The notes: generated by a model from the letters alone, not told the origin. Shown: positions 1-11,057, counted from the stretch's first letter. The stretch is DNA of 64,000 bases from Rotaria socialis (GCA_905331475.1 CAJNYU010002862.1:1-64000), one strand, 5' to 3'. Numbers and translations: made by a program.

Positions 1-199
1 CTTTACTTAAAATAGTCAGTTATTTTCATTTTGTCCGTTTGATAATGTGAAAAGAAATTGTAAATAAAATAGTCCCTGTAAAAAAATTCTAAGAATGCAA
101 AAGAATCAATAATTATCGAATCGATTTGTTTAAAAAACATGAAAATTATACTAAAACAAGAGCGTTTTTTAGCAATTTTCTACTTTTATTCATTTTTAT

Positions 200-290
200 A
201 GGAAATACAGGAAAATCCATCGAAATATAGGAGAAAAAATAGGAATTTTTTTAAATATAGGAAATATAAGAAAATATAGGACGAATCCGA
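200..290. repeat. Imperfect short A-rich repeats (ATAGGAAATATA-like)
   Basis: The segment contains several degenerate copies of an ATAGGAAA/AAATATAGGA motif between A/T runs, lying downstream of the UGT stop codon. It looks like simple-sequence drift. The rest of positions 1-406 shows no gene. Confidence 0.4.
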
Positions 291-406
291 GGCCAGATGG
301 TCATACACAATAGTTAAACAAAAATAAATTTGGAGAGAAAGAAATAATGAACGAGAATAAATTTACAAGACGCAATCACTAATTTCATTAATTTATTTCT
401 CATCTA

Positions 407-2050
407 CTACTCGATCTTTTGTTTCGATTGTCTTTGACAATATTTGACAAGAACGAAAAGAATTGTTATTCCAGGTGGAAGAACGAAAATGACGAATAAA
501 TCAAGGAGATATCGTTGATAAAATGGCAATGTTGCTTCAAAAGGAATAAAACGATCGAAAGTTCCATTCATTTCGACGAAAAATTCAATTAATTCAACTG
601 CTTTCTTGACACCTCCTGCATATTTCATTTCCGCGGATAGTCGCTTCACTGCTTGTTGATAGACAGCATTCAACCAAAGCTTTGATAACTTTTCTTGAAC
701 ATCTCGAGAGGTGAACGCATAATGCCGATAATCATATGGAGTAATCAATGATTCCAATGGCGACAGATTCGGAACAAATAAAGATAGTCCAACTCCGCGA
801 TAAACAACAGTAACTGCATTGCTAAATTGATCCATATTAAACGGCATACAGAGAACCGGTTTCTCATAATAAAATGCTTCGATGATTGAACCCATGCCAC
901 AATGACTGAGAAATATCTTGACAGAATGTTGTTGAAGAATCCATTTCTGTGGTACAAATCCACGTTCAACTTTTACTCGTTCAACCGAATCGAATATATA
1001 ACGAATTTGATCGTTGTCAATTGTCTTGAGTACTGATTCATAGGTGTCATAATTGACGTTGCGCAATGCCAATAAAACAGAACTATCGGGCACTTCTATG
1101 AGGAACGTGGCGATACCGATGATGAGACTCACCATTCGGTCGTGAGGAATCAATGATGTACTTCCGAACGCTGCAAATATGACCGAATTCATCTTTTTGG
1201 ATTGAAACCAACGAGCTAAATCCTTGTCAGTAATATTGACTCTGGTTTCATCTATGAACGCACCTAAATATTTTGTATAAGGATCCTCTATTGTTGGCAC
1301 ATGAAATGTTGACGGCATGCTGATCAAATGCAAATTTTTCGGCTTTAACAAGAGAAGATTTTTTAATGTAAAACTATGATAGAAAGGACCTGGAACACGT
1401 GGCAGTGCGTGGAAAACTTTGTAAAACAAAGGAAGAGATTTAAAGAACGATGAAAATGCCAATCGAAATGTAAAAATTGCATTAAATAGACGACTTGTTA
1501 CTTTTGTCATGTCTGTCGGTGTTAATAGGGAGAAATAATTTGGTAAATTCAAATTCAAAACATTTGGTATAGACACCGGACTTTGAATGACGCACGGTGT
1601 TTTTATTGCATCACATAATATTGGACCCCACATCAGTAGACCATTGACGACGATCACATCAAAACGTTGTTTCATTAAAATTTCGATCGTTTTATTCAAG
1701 AATCGTATGACGTACGGTAATGCACTAGGAGTCGAATAGAAAATCGAGTCAATAAAGGAATGATTGGCGTAGACTCCAATGAGTTCTTGTTCGAGTTTCT
1801 TCTCGTTAACGGCTGCTTCAGTTGAATCATTAGAATAGATCAAATGAAATGTAGCTGATGTTTCAAAATTGACATAACTTTTGGCTAATTGTTGGGTAAA
1901 AAATGTCACATTGTGATTTTTCATAGTTTTGGCCAATTCGTAAACAGTAGTTACATGACCGGCTGCACCGTCACTCACAAATAATATGTTCAGTGAAGAC
2001 GATCGAGTAACAAACAATAGTGTGATACAATATAACCATAGTGGAGACAT
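407..2050 (-). CDS. UDP-glucuronosyltransferase-like enzyme (GT1 family)
   Basis: Intact single-exon gene of 547 aa, the usual length for animal UGTs. The N-terminus is a hydrophobic signal peptide (residues about 1-19) followed by the N-terminal Rossmann strand ILFVSDGAAGHV. The sugar-nucleotide binding region is seen in GFVPQKWILQQ followed by FLSHCGMGS and KPVLCMPFNMDQ, corresponding to the family signature with its conserved His, Gly and the D/NQ pair that contacts the sugar. A hydrophobic segment near residues 513-535 followed by a basic tail (KYCQRQSKQK) is the expected C-terminal membrane anchor with a short cytosolic tail. By family, it transfers a sugar from UDP-sugar to small lipophilic molecules in the ER lumen (detoxification or endobiotic metabolism). 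The acceptor cannot be read from sequence. No intron is needed. A fold-back transposable element lies about 140 bp upstream of the start codon. Confidence 0.9.
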   Translation of the reverse strand: MSPLWLYCITLLFVTRSSSLNILFVSDGAAGHVTTVYELAKTMKNHNVTFFTQQLAKSYVNFETSATFHLIYSNDSTEAAVNEKKLEQELIGVYANHSFIDSIFYSTPSALPYVIRFLNKTIEILMKQRFDVIVVNGLLMWGPILCDAIKTPCVIQSPVSIPNVLNLNLPNYFSLLTPTDMTKVTSRLFNAIFTFRLAFSSFFKSLPLFYKVFHALPRVPGPFYHSFTLKNLLLLKPKNLHLISMPSTFHVPTIEDPYTKYLGAFIDETRVNITDKDLARWFQSKKMNSVIFAAFGSTSLIPHDRMVSLIIGIATFLIEVPDSSVLLALRNVNYDTYESVLKTIDNDQIRYIFDSVERVKVERGFVPQKWILQQHSVKIFLSHCGMGSIIEAFYYEKPVLCMPFNMDQFSNAVTVVYRGVGLSLFVPNLSPLESLITPYDYRHYAFTSRDVQEKLSKLWLNAVYQQAVKRLSAEMKYAGGVKKAVELIEFFVEMNGTFDRFIPFEATLPFYQRYLLDLFVIFVLPPGITILFVLVKYCQRQSKQKIE

Positions 2051-2185
2051 TCTTTGGAAGATTCTACAATAGTTATCAACTCTATCAAATGGATTCCTTT
2101 ACTAATGTACGACTCGTTTTAATAGTGTGCCATCACAATGCAATGAGAGAATAGATCGTCAATATCGAAGTTCGCATGCGAGCAA

Positions 2186-3002
2186 GTCAATAGTAGGGGT
2201 GACCCTTTATCCTTATTTTCCTTTATACTAAAGGATAAAGATAAATGAATCCGTTATCTTTAGAAAATAAAGGAAAACTAAAGGAATAAATGATTTTTAT
2301 TTTCAAGCGATAATCGAGTCGAAAGTATTCTAGAATTGTAGAACTCGTGTTTTGGGAATATTCTTATCATTGGACCGATGTCTTCTGACTGAAAACAGGA
2401 ACCTCTGAAGTGAAATCAACTGATACTGTTTTACTAGTATTTAGAGGATTTTAGTTAGAAAAATATAGATTAAATTAAAACTAATACCATATTCTGAATC
2501 AGCATTAAAAACGGAACAAATCTATGCGACTTTCGAATATATTTTAGATAGTTAGGTTTTTACAAAAATTCACCCCTAGTCTCCCGCTCAGGGTTCCTCG
2601 ACCAAAAATCCTAACCGCCTAAAATATATTCGAGAGTCACATAGATTTGTTCCGTTTTTAATGCTGATTCAGAATATGGTATTAGTTTTAATTTAATCTA
2701 TATTTTTCTAACTAAAATCCTCTAAATACTAGTAAAACAGTATCAGTTGATTTCACTTCAGAGGTTCCTGTTTTCAGTCAGAAGACATCGGTCCAATGAT
2801 AAGAATATTCCCAAAACACGAGTTCTACAATTCTAGAATACTTTCGACTCGATTATCGCTTGAAAATAAAAATCATTTATTCCTTTAGTTTTCCTTTATT
2901 TTCTAAAGATAAACGATTTCTTTATCTTTACTTTATAAAGATAAATGAATCATTTATCTTTATTTAGTAAAGTAACACTAAATGACCACCCCTAGTCAAT
3001 AG
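2186..3002. mobile_element. 801-bp fold-back hAT-type MITE with 8-bp target-site duplication
   Basis: The element runs from 2194 to 2994. It begins TAGGGGTG and ends with the inverse, CACCCCTA, and is flanked by perfect direct repeats GTCAATAG at 2186-2193 and 2995-3002. Almost the whole element is one inverted repeat. The inner parts of the arms (about 2271-2546 and 2612-2895) are nearly identical when one is reverse-complemented, with a short central loop of about 60 bp. The outer 80-100 bp of the arms differ by small indels and are rich in TTTATCTTTA motifs. There is no transposase frame. The TIR start and 8-bp duplication are typical of hAT elements, so it was probably mobilised in trans. 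Confidence 0.88.
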
Positions 3003-4040
3003 ATAGTCAATTTCACCGTTCTTGTTGTTCAAAAACTACTGGTTTGTGTTACAGATATTCTGCTGTGCTTGATAAGAAAATTTTCTTTCTCTCACGCTCC
3101 TAAAATGCGCATAGAACATTAACCTCATTTCTTCGGCATGTATGTGCAGAACAAAGCACTAAATGGTTCGTTGATAGAGCAATTAGATTTCTCGTGCAAA
3201 AAGATGGCGTACACTGACATAGTTTTTTTCATATAAATCAAGCACTACCTTCACTTAATGTAGGTTTGCATAGAACGTTTGTCAAAACATCTGTCGGCAA
3301 AATGGCATTGTCTAGGCATGATATTCTTGATCAATAATTCCGTTATTAATCACAGAGAACATTCGATGTATGATATTTCCGAGCTATATCTCGGTTGGAA
3401 TCATATGTGAGCCTCTTGAATGTGATTGAAGTTGAAAGGAAATCATCAAAACAGTGTTTGGGTAATATTAAATATTCTAAATAGAATAGATATTACCAAT
3501 GACTTCTTTCTATTATTAACTATATTTCTCAAAGTTGTACATTATATAAATTTTTGCATGAAGAATATAAATATTATACTTAATTATGTTCGATGCAACT
3601 ATCACAAATAAATATTGTAACTCGTTCTGGTACCCAAGAAAAATAAGCCTTTTTGGTGACAACACATAGCCATCATTGGAATCGTTAAGTAAACCTAGAA
3701 ATATTTAATCTGCTTAGAAATTTTGGTAGCACTAATTTTATAGCACTAAACGGCATACTAATTTCATCGAAAGAAAACTTTGAAAACAATACTGAAATAG
3801 AACTATTTTTTTAGAATATTGGGCATGTGTAACAGTGAGTTTAAATTTAAATCAAAGAATACGATAGACTTTTTCTTGTTGCTTAGATCATATCACTCGA
3901 TTCATTGGCAGGAAAATCAAACAATAATTCACATATTGAAATCATAATATCTTTTGTGTTTTATTTAAAGTCTATTACGTTATATAAAAACTGCTGAAAT
4001 CTATTTATTCATGTGTCAACATATTGAATAAGTATTTCGA
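3003..4040. other. Intergenic, no gene seen
   Basis: AT-rich spacer between the fold-back element and the 3' end of the GH130 gene. Only short open frames with no family resemblance or exon-like structure are present. Confidence 0.6.
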
Positions 4041-5285
4041 TCAAGAAAAAGAGAAACATAAAAGAAAAAAAGTAAGCATATATACAACTAGAGGTGTACA
4101 ACTATTTGCTCGTGCAATAGATGAAAAATATACTTTAAGTTCAGCTAAACCCATCGTCGAATCACATCCTTGATACCAAACTAGAAATGTATTTGGGGCA
4201 GTTTTTTTCCATCCTTCAACAAAAATAACCAATGGTGTAAGACCGCGATTAGTCCATTCAGATGATGTATTATCACATTTTTCCCAATCCAATACCGGTG
4301 AAAATATGGGTCGATCACTTCTTGCTAAGACTTCTGTTGGATTATCGCCATTTAATATTGCCCAACCTAAATTATATTCGAGTGACCAACCAGGTTTTGG
4401 ATTTGAAATATTTGTTCGTCGTGCGGAATTATAAAGAAATAAATAATTATTATCGCTTAATTTTAATGGTTCGGGTCCAGCTTCAACAAGTTCAGAATCA
4501 AATGAATCTGATCTTGTATTAAGAAGAACACTATTTGTTAAACTATAATTAATTAGATCAGTTGTTTGAGCTATAGCAATATTTGAATCGTTGAAAAACA
4601 AATAACGATGAGTATCGTTATGAATTAATAGACTACCACTTTTACACCAAAATTCATTAGGAAATAAAGGACCATGATATGTCCAACTTTCTTTAGTTAA
4701 GCATTCGGTTTTACACGTAGCTAACGCTAGTTGAGCACGCCAATTACCACTGGGGACTTTGCTTACAGCAGTGTAGAATCTAATAAAATTTAAATGAAAC
4801 TCGTTAAATTTGATCTCATACAAAACGATTCGAGTAAAAATTTTTAATTTAAAATAAAACATATGAACTTACAAGTAGTAGCTTCCATTAAAAAGTACAA
4901 CACGAGGATCTTCAGCTCCTAAAGATTGATAATCCCGATCGATATCAATAATAACATTTTGTTGAGTTATATGTGAATATGTCAAATGATTACTGTCAAT
5001 ACTTTGGGTCACTGCTATCTTACTTGGACCAACATTATAAATATTTTCTGCATCATTGAGTAAATCTTGTACGCGAACTAAAAGTGTTATTGCATTTGGA
5101 TCATTTATCATAGGCATAAAAGCACTATTATAATTATATAAAAAATCCGAGTTTTTATCCCATGATGAAATTATAGGTTTTGTTGATAAACGTTTCATTT
5201 CAACATGTGGTTGAACATAAGATAGAATGTATGAACTCCATGATACGATCAAAAATACAATAATTTGTACTTTCGAAATAGACAT
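4041..5285 (-). CDS. Secreted GH130 family glycosidase/phosphorylase (beta-mannoside type)
   Basis: Two exons, 5285-4873 and 4779-4041, with a 93-bp GT...AG intron, give 383 aa. Exon 1 has an N-terminal hydrophobic signal peptide (residues about 5-23) and ends in the hallmark GAEDPRVV followed by NGSYYL. The splice continues exactly into FYTAVS, restoring the GH130 motif GAEDPR...YY.FYTA. Exon 2 holds further family features: a KSGSLL strand, VEAGPEPL, a YNLGWAIL block, and a final MGLAEL. The acidic residue of the GAEDPR motif is in the expected catalytic region. By family the enzyme splits beta-1,2- or beta-1,4-mannosides by hydrolysis or phosphorolysis, and the exact substrate cannot be set. 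The protein ends in a hydrophobic tail after an Asn-Ser pair (last about 20 residues) with no basic cytosolic part, which resembles a GPI-anchor signal. GH130 is mainly bacterial, so horizontal origin followed by intron gain is likely (inference). Confidence 0.87.
4780..4872 (-). other. Intron of the GH130 gene
   Basis: On the minus strand it starts GTAAGTTC and ends TTTTATTAG. Removing it joins YYL to FYTA in frame inside the most conserved motif, which makes the call secure. Confidence 0.85.
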
Positions 5286-6226
5286 GATGGTTTCTTTTTC
5301 TTAGAATAGAAATATGCAGAGCACCGCTTTATATGCACCACTCTGTATGCTAAAAAAGACTTCAAATGACAAGATTTTAGATCAATATGTCATATCAAAT
5401 AGATAAGCCGTTACTTTTATCAGTATATTACGTTATTTACCATTAGAAAGTGCAGAGAAGAGTATTCAAAATAGATTAGACGATTGATATAAAGAAGGTC
5501 GAAGAATAAATAAGATCAATAGAAAAATATCGCATGATAACAACATCGAAATAACAAATCTCGAAAGTGTTAGTATACGATAGTTCAAATTGTTAAAATG
5601 TAAATAAGCTTACCGATGTTTTGAAAAGAGAGAATTAAAACAAAATCATATTCAAGTAGAGTTCCTCAGTTTCAGTAATTCTTGAGTTTGACGAATTAAA
5701 AATTGTTGGCAAAGATCCGATTGGTAACCTTTTTGTGGATCCGACATCGAACTTGGCCTGATTAGAGACGATAGGTCAGTAGAATTCAACGATTAACTTT
5801 TCGATAGTTTCATAAAAGAAAAATAAACTAGACAGGAATGTATTAATAATATTGAAATTCAATAAGAGAATGCCAAACAGATACGCCTTAGTTATTAACA
5901 CTGAAGCATAAATTAATAATCAATAGTTATATAACAATAATATAACTAATATTTCTTTTTCAAAGAGGTTTAAATTCATTATTTATGGATATTCTCGATT
6001 ACTTTTATTTTTTCGACAATATTTGAATTAATGAAATAATGGGTCAGAATAAAAATATTAATAAAAATAAACTGAATAGGTCAATGAATAGTAATAAGAT
6101 TAGCATTCAAAACAAAATAAAAGTACATATACATATATAATTATATGCGATTCCTTCAGTTTTGTTTCTTATTGTTCTGTAATGGGAATACGTTCTTTTC
6201 TTAGAATGCAAAAGATTTGTTATCAT
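5286..6226. other. Intergenic, no gene seen
   Basis: AT-rich spacer between the upstream side of the GH130 gene and the 3' end of the MCFD2-like gene. It must hold the GH130 promoter and the MCFD2 3' UTR, but no discrete element could be recognised. Confidence 0.55.
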
Positions 6227-6774
6227 TTAATCTTCTATCGTTTTATCATTTTGCAATGCATGTTTAAACTCTTCATAAGTAATATATCCATCATGATTTA
6301 GATCTTCTTCTTCAAGTATATCATCAATTATATCAGTAAGATCTTCATCATCGGGATGTGGAGTGGTCGTGTTGTTTTCTTCAATTATTGGATGATTATG
6401 AACATTGTCTTTATGTTCATGATTAAATGCAGCTATGACTTCTAAGCCATCTAAACGATTGTCATTATTTGTATCATGCAATTTGAAATAGTAAAAATTT
6501 TGTTCTTCTTCAGTCAATTGTTCTTTTGATTGATTTATTTCACCTTGTAGATCTTTTTGAATATGACTGAAAGCAGAAAATGATAAACAAGTATTTAATA
6601 GTTAAAAAAATATAGTTCCTACTTTGTATCATGCACATGATCTTCCATTTTCCGAGAGATATGTGATTGTCCACCGGTAGCAATTGGACTTTTACTGTTG
6701 CGTTGACCATGACCATTTATCCGATAGGCGGAAAGAAGGAAAACAAGAAAACTAAACCGCATGATATAAATCAT
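6227..6774 (-). CDS. MCFD2: MCFD2-like EF-hand secretory cargo-receptor subunit
   Basis: Two exons, about 6774-6623 and 6566-6227, with a 56-bp GTAGGA...TTTCAG intron, give about 163 aa (family about 146). Translation should start at one of two nearby Met codons (6774 or 6762), just before a signal peptide (MRFSFLVFLLSAY). An ATG at 6831 would put a hydrophilic stretch in front of the signal. The splice restores HIQKDLQGEIN, matching the conserved block just after the signal region in MCFD2. Two EF-hands follow: DTNNDNRLDGLE (first loop, with the family's YYFKLHD in front) and DLNHDGYITYEE (second loop), separated by an acidic linker. In the family, MCFD2 forms a calcium-dependent complex with LMAN1/ERGIC-53 and carries glycoproteins from ER to Golgi. 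The acidic linker has His-rich parts; nothing looks broken. Confidence 0.85.
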
Positions 6775-6831
6775 AGATTTATTCAAGAATTGTGAGCAGT
6801 CAGTTTCCAATACATTTGTATCCTGCGTCAC

Positions 6832-7980
6832 TAGCTATGCAGAATCATAATCGATCCTTAAGAATGTCAATTTTATAAATTATCATTGTATAATATTTGG
6901 AAAATTAATTGACAATATATTTTCTTAATAAAATTGGAATGATGATAAGAATTCAATCAATCAAGTCTTCTTTGACAATTCTATTTTCGTTATGAAATAA
7001 TGATCAATAGAACACAAATCTAACGAGTTGATGCAAATATTTTGCTTTGATCGGTTCATAATGTAAAGTGTGAGTAAGCAACAGTACGCTTGTATGGGTT
7101 CTGTCTTCACTCAGGTGGGCTCACAAATGATTAATATAAAAAGTGAACGATCATCTAAAATGATCCTCAAATAGTCGAGTTTATCTTTTGAATTTATACT
7201 ATCGTACATTGACTGTTCAGAAAACACGATAGAATAGCTCCATATGCATGAACTTCCGAATCAAACTGCTAAAGTTAGATGCTTCTTTAGTTCAAATATG
7301 TTCATGTGTCACTGTTTGTCGACTTAAACCAGTGACAGGTGTTTTTATGGTGCCGTTTTTTCCCTAGTTCGGATGAATTTTGTTGCGCAAATTTTAAAAA
7401 ATGACAACTTTTCCCAATCGTTATTCGAATAGAATTATTTCTAAAAATTCCATCGATCTACATGAGCATTTCACTTGCATGTCAGATTCAAAGACATCTC
7501 CTCGATGTGTACTTCATCTTACATCAGACATTTTTTTCAAAATTCACAAGCAATTTTATTTTATTTTTCCATACAGATAGTATAGATATCGAGGAAATGG
7601 AAACTACAATTCTGCATATTGCATGAATATATAATTTTAGAATAGACTTAATCGGAAAAAATATACATATATCGTTATCCTTCCATGGGTTTGTCGTTCT
7701 CCTTCTCCCCTCTGACTCCGACGACGAATTTGCTCGTTATGCCCTATTTGCTCATTTTAAAAACGAATCAAATGATACGGACGATCTTCCATTATTATTG
7801 CATATTATTAATTCATATAATGGATTCAATTTTTTTTATAAATTATAAAATAAAAAATCTAGATATAAAATTATTAATTTGATTATAACATTTACCCAAC
7901 CAAGTCCTCGAAGAAGGAATATATATCAATGGACAAAAATAGCTATGATTGGTCGAAAACACAACGATGGATTGTAAAGA
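6832..7980. other. Intergenic, no gene seen
   Basis: Divergent spacer between the MCFD2-like gene (minus) and the acyltransferase gene (plus). A short frame at 7685-7882 has no recognisable similarity and lacks exon signals. Promoters for both neighbours are expected here but no motif is assignable. Confidence 0.55.
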
Positions 7981-8043
7981 ATGGAATACAAGCTTACTTT
8001 ATTTTATGCAAGGCATGTAAACACATCCAAATTTCGCCAAAAA

Positions 8044-10337
8044 ATGGTTTTGATCAATTCGATAAAAACATTTATTCTCTATGTGATGATAGTTATCAAT
8101 GCATTCTTTGGTTTCTTTTTTGCTATGACACCTGCCGCTCCATTTATTTTTTTAAGCCGAAGAATTTATTTTCGTTGGTGCTCTTTTGTTATGGGTTATT
8201 TTCTGTTGATGATCACCGTAAATATTTGCTTTATTATTTCAGTATTCAAAAAAAAAAATTAGTTTATGATTTAGTGCCTTTTAGAAGATTTATTTAATAT
8301 AAAAATAGTTGTTACTGGTGATGACTTATCAAATGATAAGAAACGTTCATTAATTATATTAAATCACCGAACACGCCTTGATTGGATGTTTGTATGGATG
8401 CTGCATAGTCGATACAAAATTCTTAAGCAACTAAAAATTGTTTTGAAAGCTCAACTTAAACGTGTACCTTTCCTAGGTAAAAATTTTATTTTAGCTGTTT
8501 TAGTATTTTGCAATGAAAAAATATTTTTTTTGTAGGCTGGAGTATTCAACATGCTGGTTATCTTTTTCTTGAACGTATTTGGACAAAAGATCAACAAAAA
8601 ATGAAAAGTGTTATAAGTTATTATAAATCTTGTCAAACTCCACTTTCCGTATGTATTTTGATATACCCATTTGCTAAACCAAAAGAGTACATGAGAAATA
8701 TTTATCCTATGCTAAATAGAGATTCCTTTAGTGCTTCCATTCGATAATCGTGAAACGTAAGAGTTCAAATAATACAATAAATTAGTAAAGTAGTTTTAAA
8801 AAATCTCAAAAAACGATAATCAAGTTAGTATAAGGATCCGGCTAACGATTTTTCCGAAAGTGTTTGTTTATGCACGACTTGATTTGTATGTTGACCCGTT
8901 TCGATTTCCAAAAAGAAGCCGTTTGATTAGATCAATTATTTTTTTAATAATTAAGTTTTTTTAGATATTTTTGTTCGTATTTCGAACACTTTGTAAGGCT
9001 AAAAACAAATTAATATTAGCAGCTTAAGAGATTCAATTCGAGTTCTGTATTGATGATCTACCTTATAAATACAGCGGGCGATGCCGTGATTTAACTGCTT
9101 TATTGATAGTTCACTATTGGGAAAAGATTCCAAAATAAGATCTCGCTAACTTAAAAACTGTTTGGACCATCTATTTGATTTCATTGAGTTCATCCTATTG
9201 GAGTAGATTATTTCAAAGAATATCTGCAAGGATTTTCAAAAGATCTAAACTACCAAGTTTTTTTGACTGGCCATAATGCTTATATAATGGTTATAAATTT
9301 ATAAACATGTATTTCATAAACAAATTTTATAAAGATAGAATTGAAATGCACATATTAAAAGTAGATAACATTTCAGAACTTGAACAACAGACAGATACTT
9401 GAGTATTTCGAATCATTTAGCTCCTATGGGACTTTCTATCGGCATAGCTTTTTGCATTTATCGTAATCAAGATCTTGTATGCGTTGCTTACATGCTTGCT
9501 TCATTACTAAAATGTGCTTAAAAGCTTTAAACACTTAAGACGAAAGCCATTGTCAAAATATGTGCGTATGTATATGTAGCTATTAATCTTTCCGGAAGGA
9601 ACAAATTTAAACGATGAAACAAGAATAAAAAGTAATAATTACGCTTCAAAACAAACGAACTACAATAGGCCATATTATTATTGTCTTCACCCACATATCA
9701 CAGGATTCACATATTTACTTAATACAATGCGATCAGGTGCAAAGTGTAGAAAACTATTTAATTTACTTACGTTTTTATACTATTTAGACGATATGATTGA
9801 TAATATTGATGATGTAACAATTGGTTATGAAGGAGATTTTCCAATAACAGAATTTGATTTATTGAAAGGTGTTTTTCCAAGTGTAGTTCATTTTCATGTT
9901 AAACGCTATTCTATAAATGATTTACCACAAGAAGATGAAAAAATTGGTGAATGGTTACAAAACTGTTGGGATGAAAAAGAAAATCGACTGAAAAAGTGCA
10001 TAGAATTCATTTTATTGTATTTATTTAAATCCCTTTGTATTTTTATTTTACTAGATTTTATATGACAAAACAATTCGATCCACTGTTAAACACATTTGAA
10101 AATAGAAAAATCGAATCAAATGTACGATTTCAGCGTCGTCTAGCAATGATTTTATGGACTTTATTCGTACTGTTTTGGTCATACTGTCTCATTGCTTATA
10201 TTAAAATAAAAATATACGTTTTCATAGTGTGTTTATTTCACTTGGTATTGGAGGTATTTGCCAATGGTATTATTGATTTTGTTTGTCAGTTGGATGCAAA
10301 TTATCGACAAAAACAAACTGCTATTAAACAAGACTAA
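8044..10337 (+). CDS. LCLAT1: LCLAT1-like lysophospholipid acyltransferase (AGPAT/PlsC family)
   Basis: Six exons: 8044-8217, 8275-8476, 8536-8648, 9580-9736, 9788-9995, 10055-10337. Together they give 378 aa, close to LCLAT1 (about 376). An in-frame ATG at 7981 would add 21 residues. The N-terminal membrane segment is followed by CLLEDLFNIKIVVTGDD, then the catalytic motif NHRTRLDW (NHx4D). Exon 3 has the GWSIQHAGYLF block. Exon 4 begins with LLIFPEGT, the lysophosphatidate-binding motif, then YCLHPHITGF. Exon 5 has FHVKRYSINDLP, and exon 6 two hydrophobic segments. The family acylates lysophosphatidylinositol, lysophosphatidylglycerol or lysocardiolipin at ER or mitochondria-associated membranes. 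The 51-bp intron at 9737-9787 is inferred because it restores the conserved spacing before DDVTIGY. Intron 3 (8649-9579, 931 bp) is far longer than the others. The gene ends 118 bp before RPS27A on the same strand. Confidence 0.87.
8649..9579 (+). pseudogene. Oversized LCLAT1 intron 3 with coding-like relics
   Basis: The intron starts GTATGT and ends TATATGTAG. Inside it are several stop-bounded plus-strand pieces in different frames that read like protein. One contains VYARLDLYVDPFRFPKR (about 8860-8930), one contains HPIGVDYFKEYLQGFS (about 9192-9240), and one contains APMGLSIGIAFCIYRNQDL (about 9420-9480). They are broken by stops and frame shifts and I cannot assign them to a family. A decayed gene fragment or element inserted in the intron is the simplest reading, and chance open stretches remain possible. 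Confidence 0.35.
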
Positions 10338-10455
10338 GAATAATTTTTTCTAATTAATTAATTTTCTTTATTAATTTGTGAAGTCATGTGGGAAGCTTTC
10401 AATATTAACAATTGTTTTTCTTTCTTATTCAAGATAAAAGATAAATCCAAGAGTT

Positions 10456-11057
10456 ATGCAGATCTATGTGCGTACTCTCGACGATCGAACATTAACACTC
10501 AATGTTCAATCTGAAGACACCATAAATGAAATCAAAGAAATTGTTGAACAGCGTGAAGGTATATAATTCAATGAAATAAATATTGTCAAGAATATTTATT
10601 TTGATTAATTAATATTGATATCTTTAGGCATACCCGCTGATGAACAACGTTTAACATTAGGTGGCATATCATTAGATGACGAATTAACACTCAATGAATG
10701 TCATATTGAAGAAGAAAGTACACTTTATGTTTTACTCGATCTTGAAGGTGGTGGCAAAAAACGTAAGAAGAAATCCTACAATACACCAAAGAAAAATAAA
10801 CATAAACGAAAGAAAGTTAAATTGACTGTACTTAAATACTACAAAGTAAAATGAGAATAGTAGATCATGTTTTTTATATTTTTATAAATTCCTAATATTT
10901 GTTTAAGGTTGAAGATACGGGTAAAATCCATCGTTTAAGACGTGAATGCCCATCAAAACAATGTGGAGCTGGTGTATTCATGGCCGCACATCATGATCGT
11001 AATTATTGTGGTAAATGCTGTGTCACATACATGTTTACAAAACGTGAAGAAAATTAA
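10456..11057 (+). CDS. RPS27A: Ubiquitin-like/40S ribosomal protein S27a (eS31) fusion with divergent ubiquitin
   Basis: Three exons: 10456-10558, 10628-10845 and 10908-11057. Residues 1-76 align end to end with ubiquitin without gaps (MQIYVRTL..., Gly75-Gly76 kept), followed by a basic linker [14 protein letters not shown] and the S27a domain with the zinc ligands CPSKQC and CGKC. The S27a part is well conserved and will be a small-subunit ribosomal protein. The ubiquitin part is strongly changed: Lys6, 11, 29, 33, 48 and 63 are replaced by Arg, Arg, Ile, Arg, Ile and Glu, and only Lys27 remains. Ile44 is Thr, Arg72 is Asp and Arg74 is Glu, while Arg42 and the GG cleavage site are retained. 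It is therefore probably a cleavable chaperone-like tag for S27a rather than a source of working ubiquitin, comparable to nematode UBL-1 and to FUBI on S30. Confidence 0.93.

Noticed and set aside
3426-3611. Short plus-strand open frame between the fold-back element and GH130
   Set aside because: Low-complexity Asn/Ile-rich translation from AT-rich DNA, with no motifs or splice partner.
7685-7882. Open frame with hydrophobic translation before the acyltransferase gene
   Set aside because: No family resemblance, and it cannot be spliced in frame to the acyltransferase.
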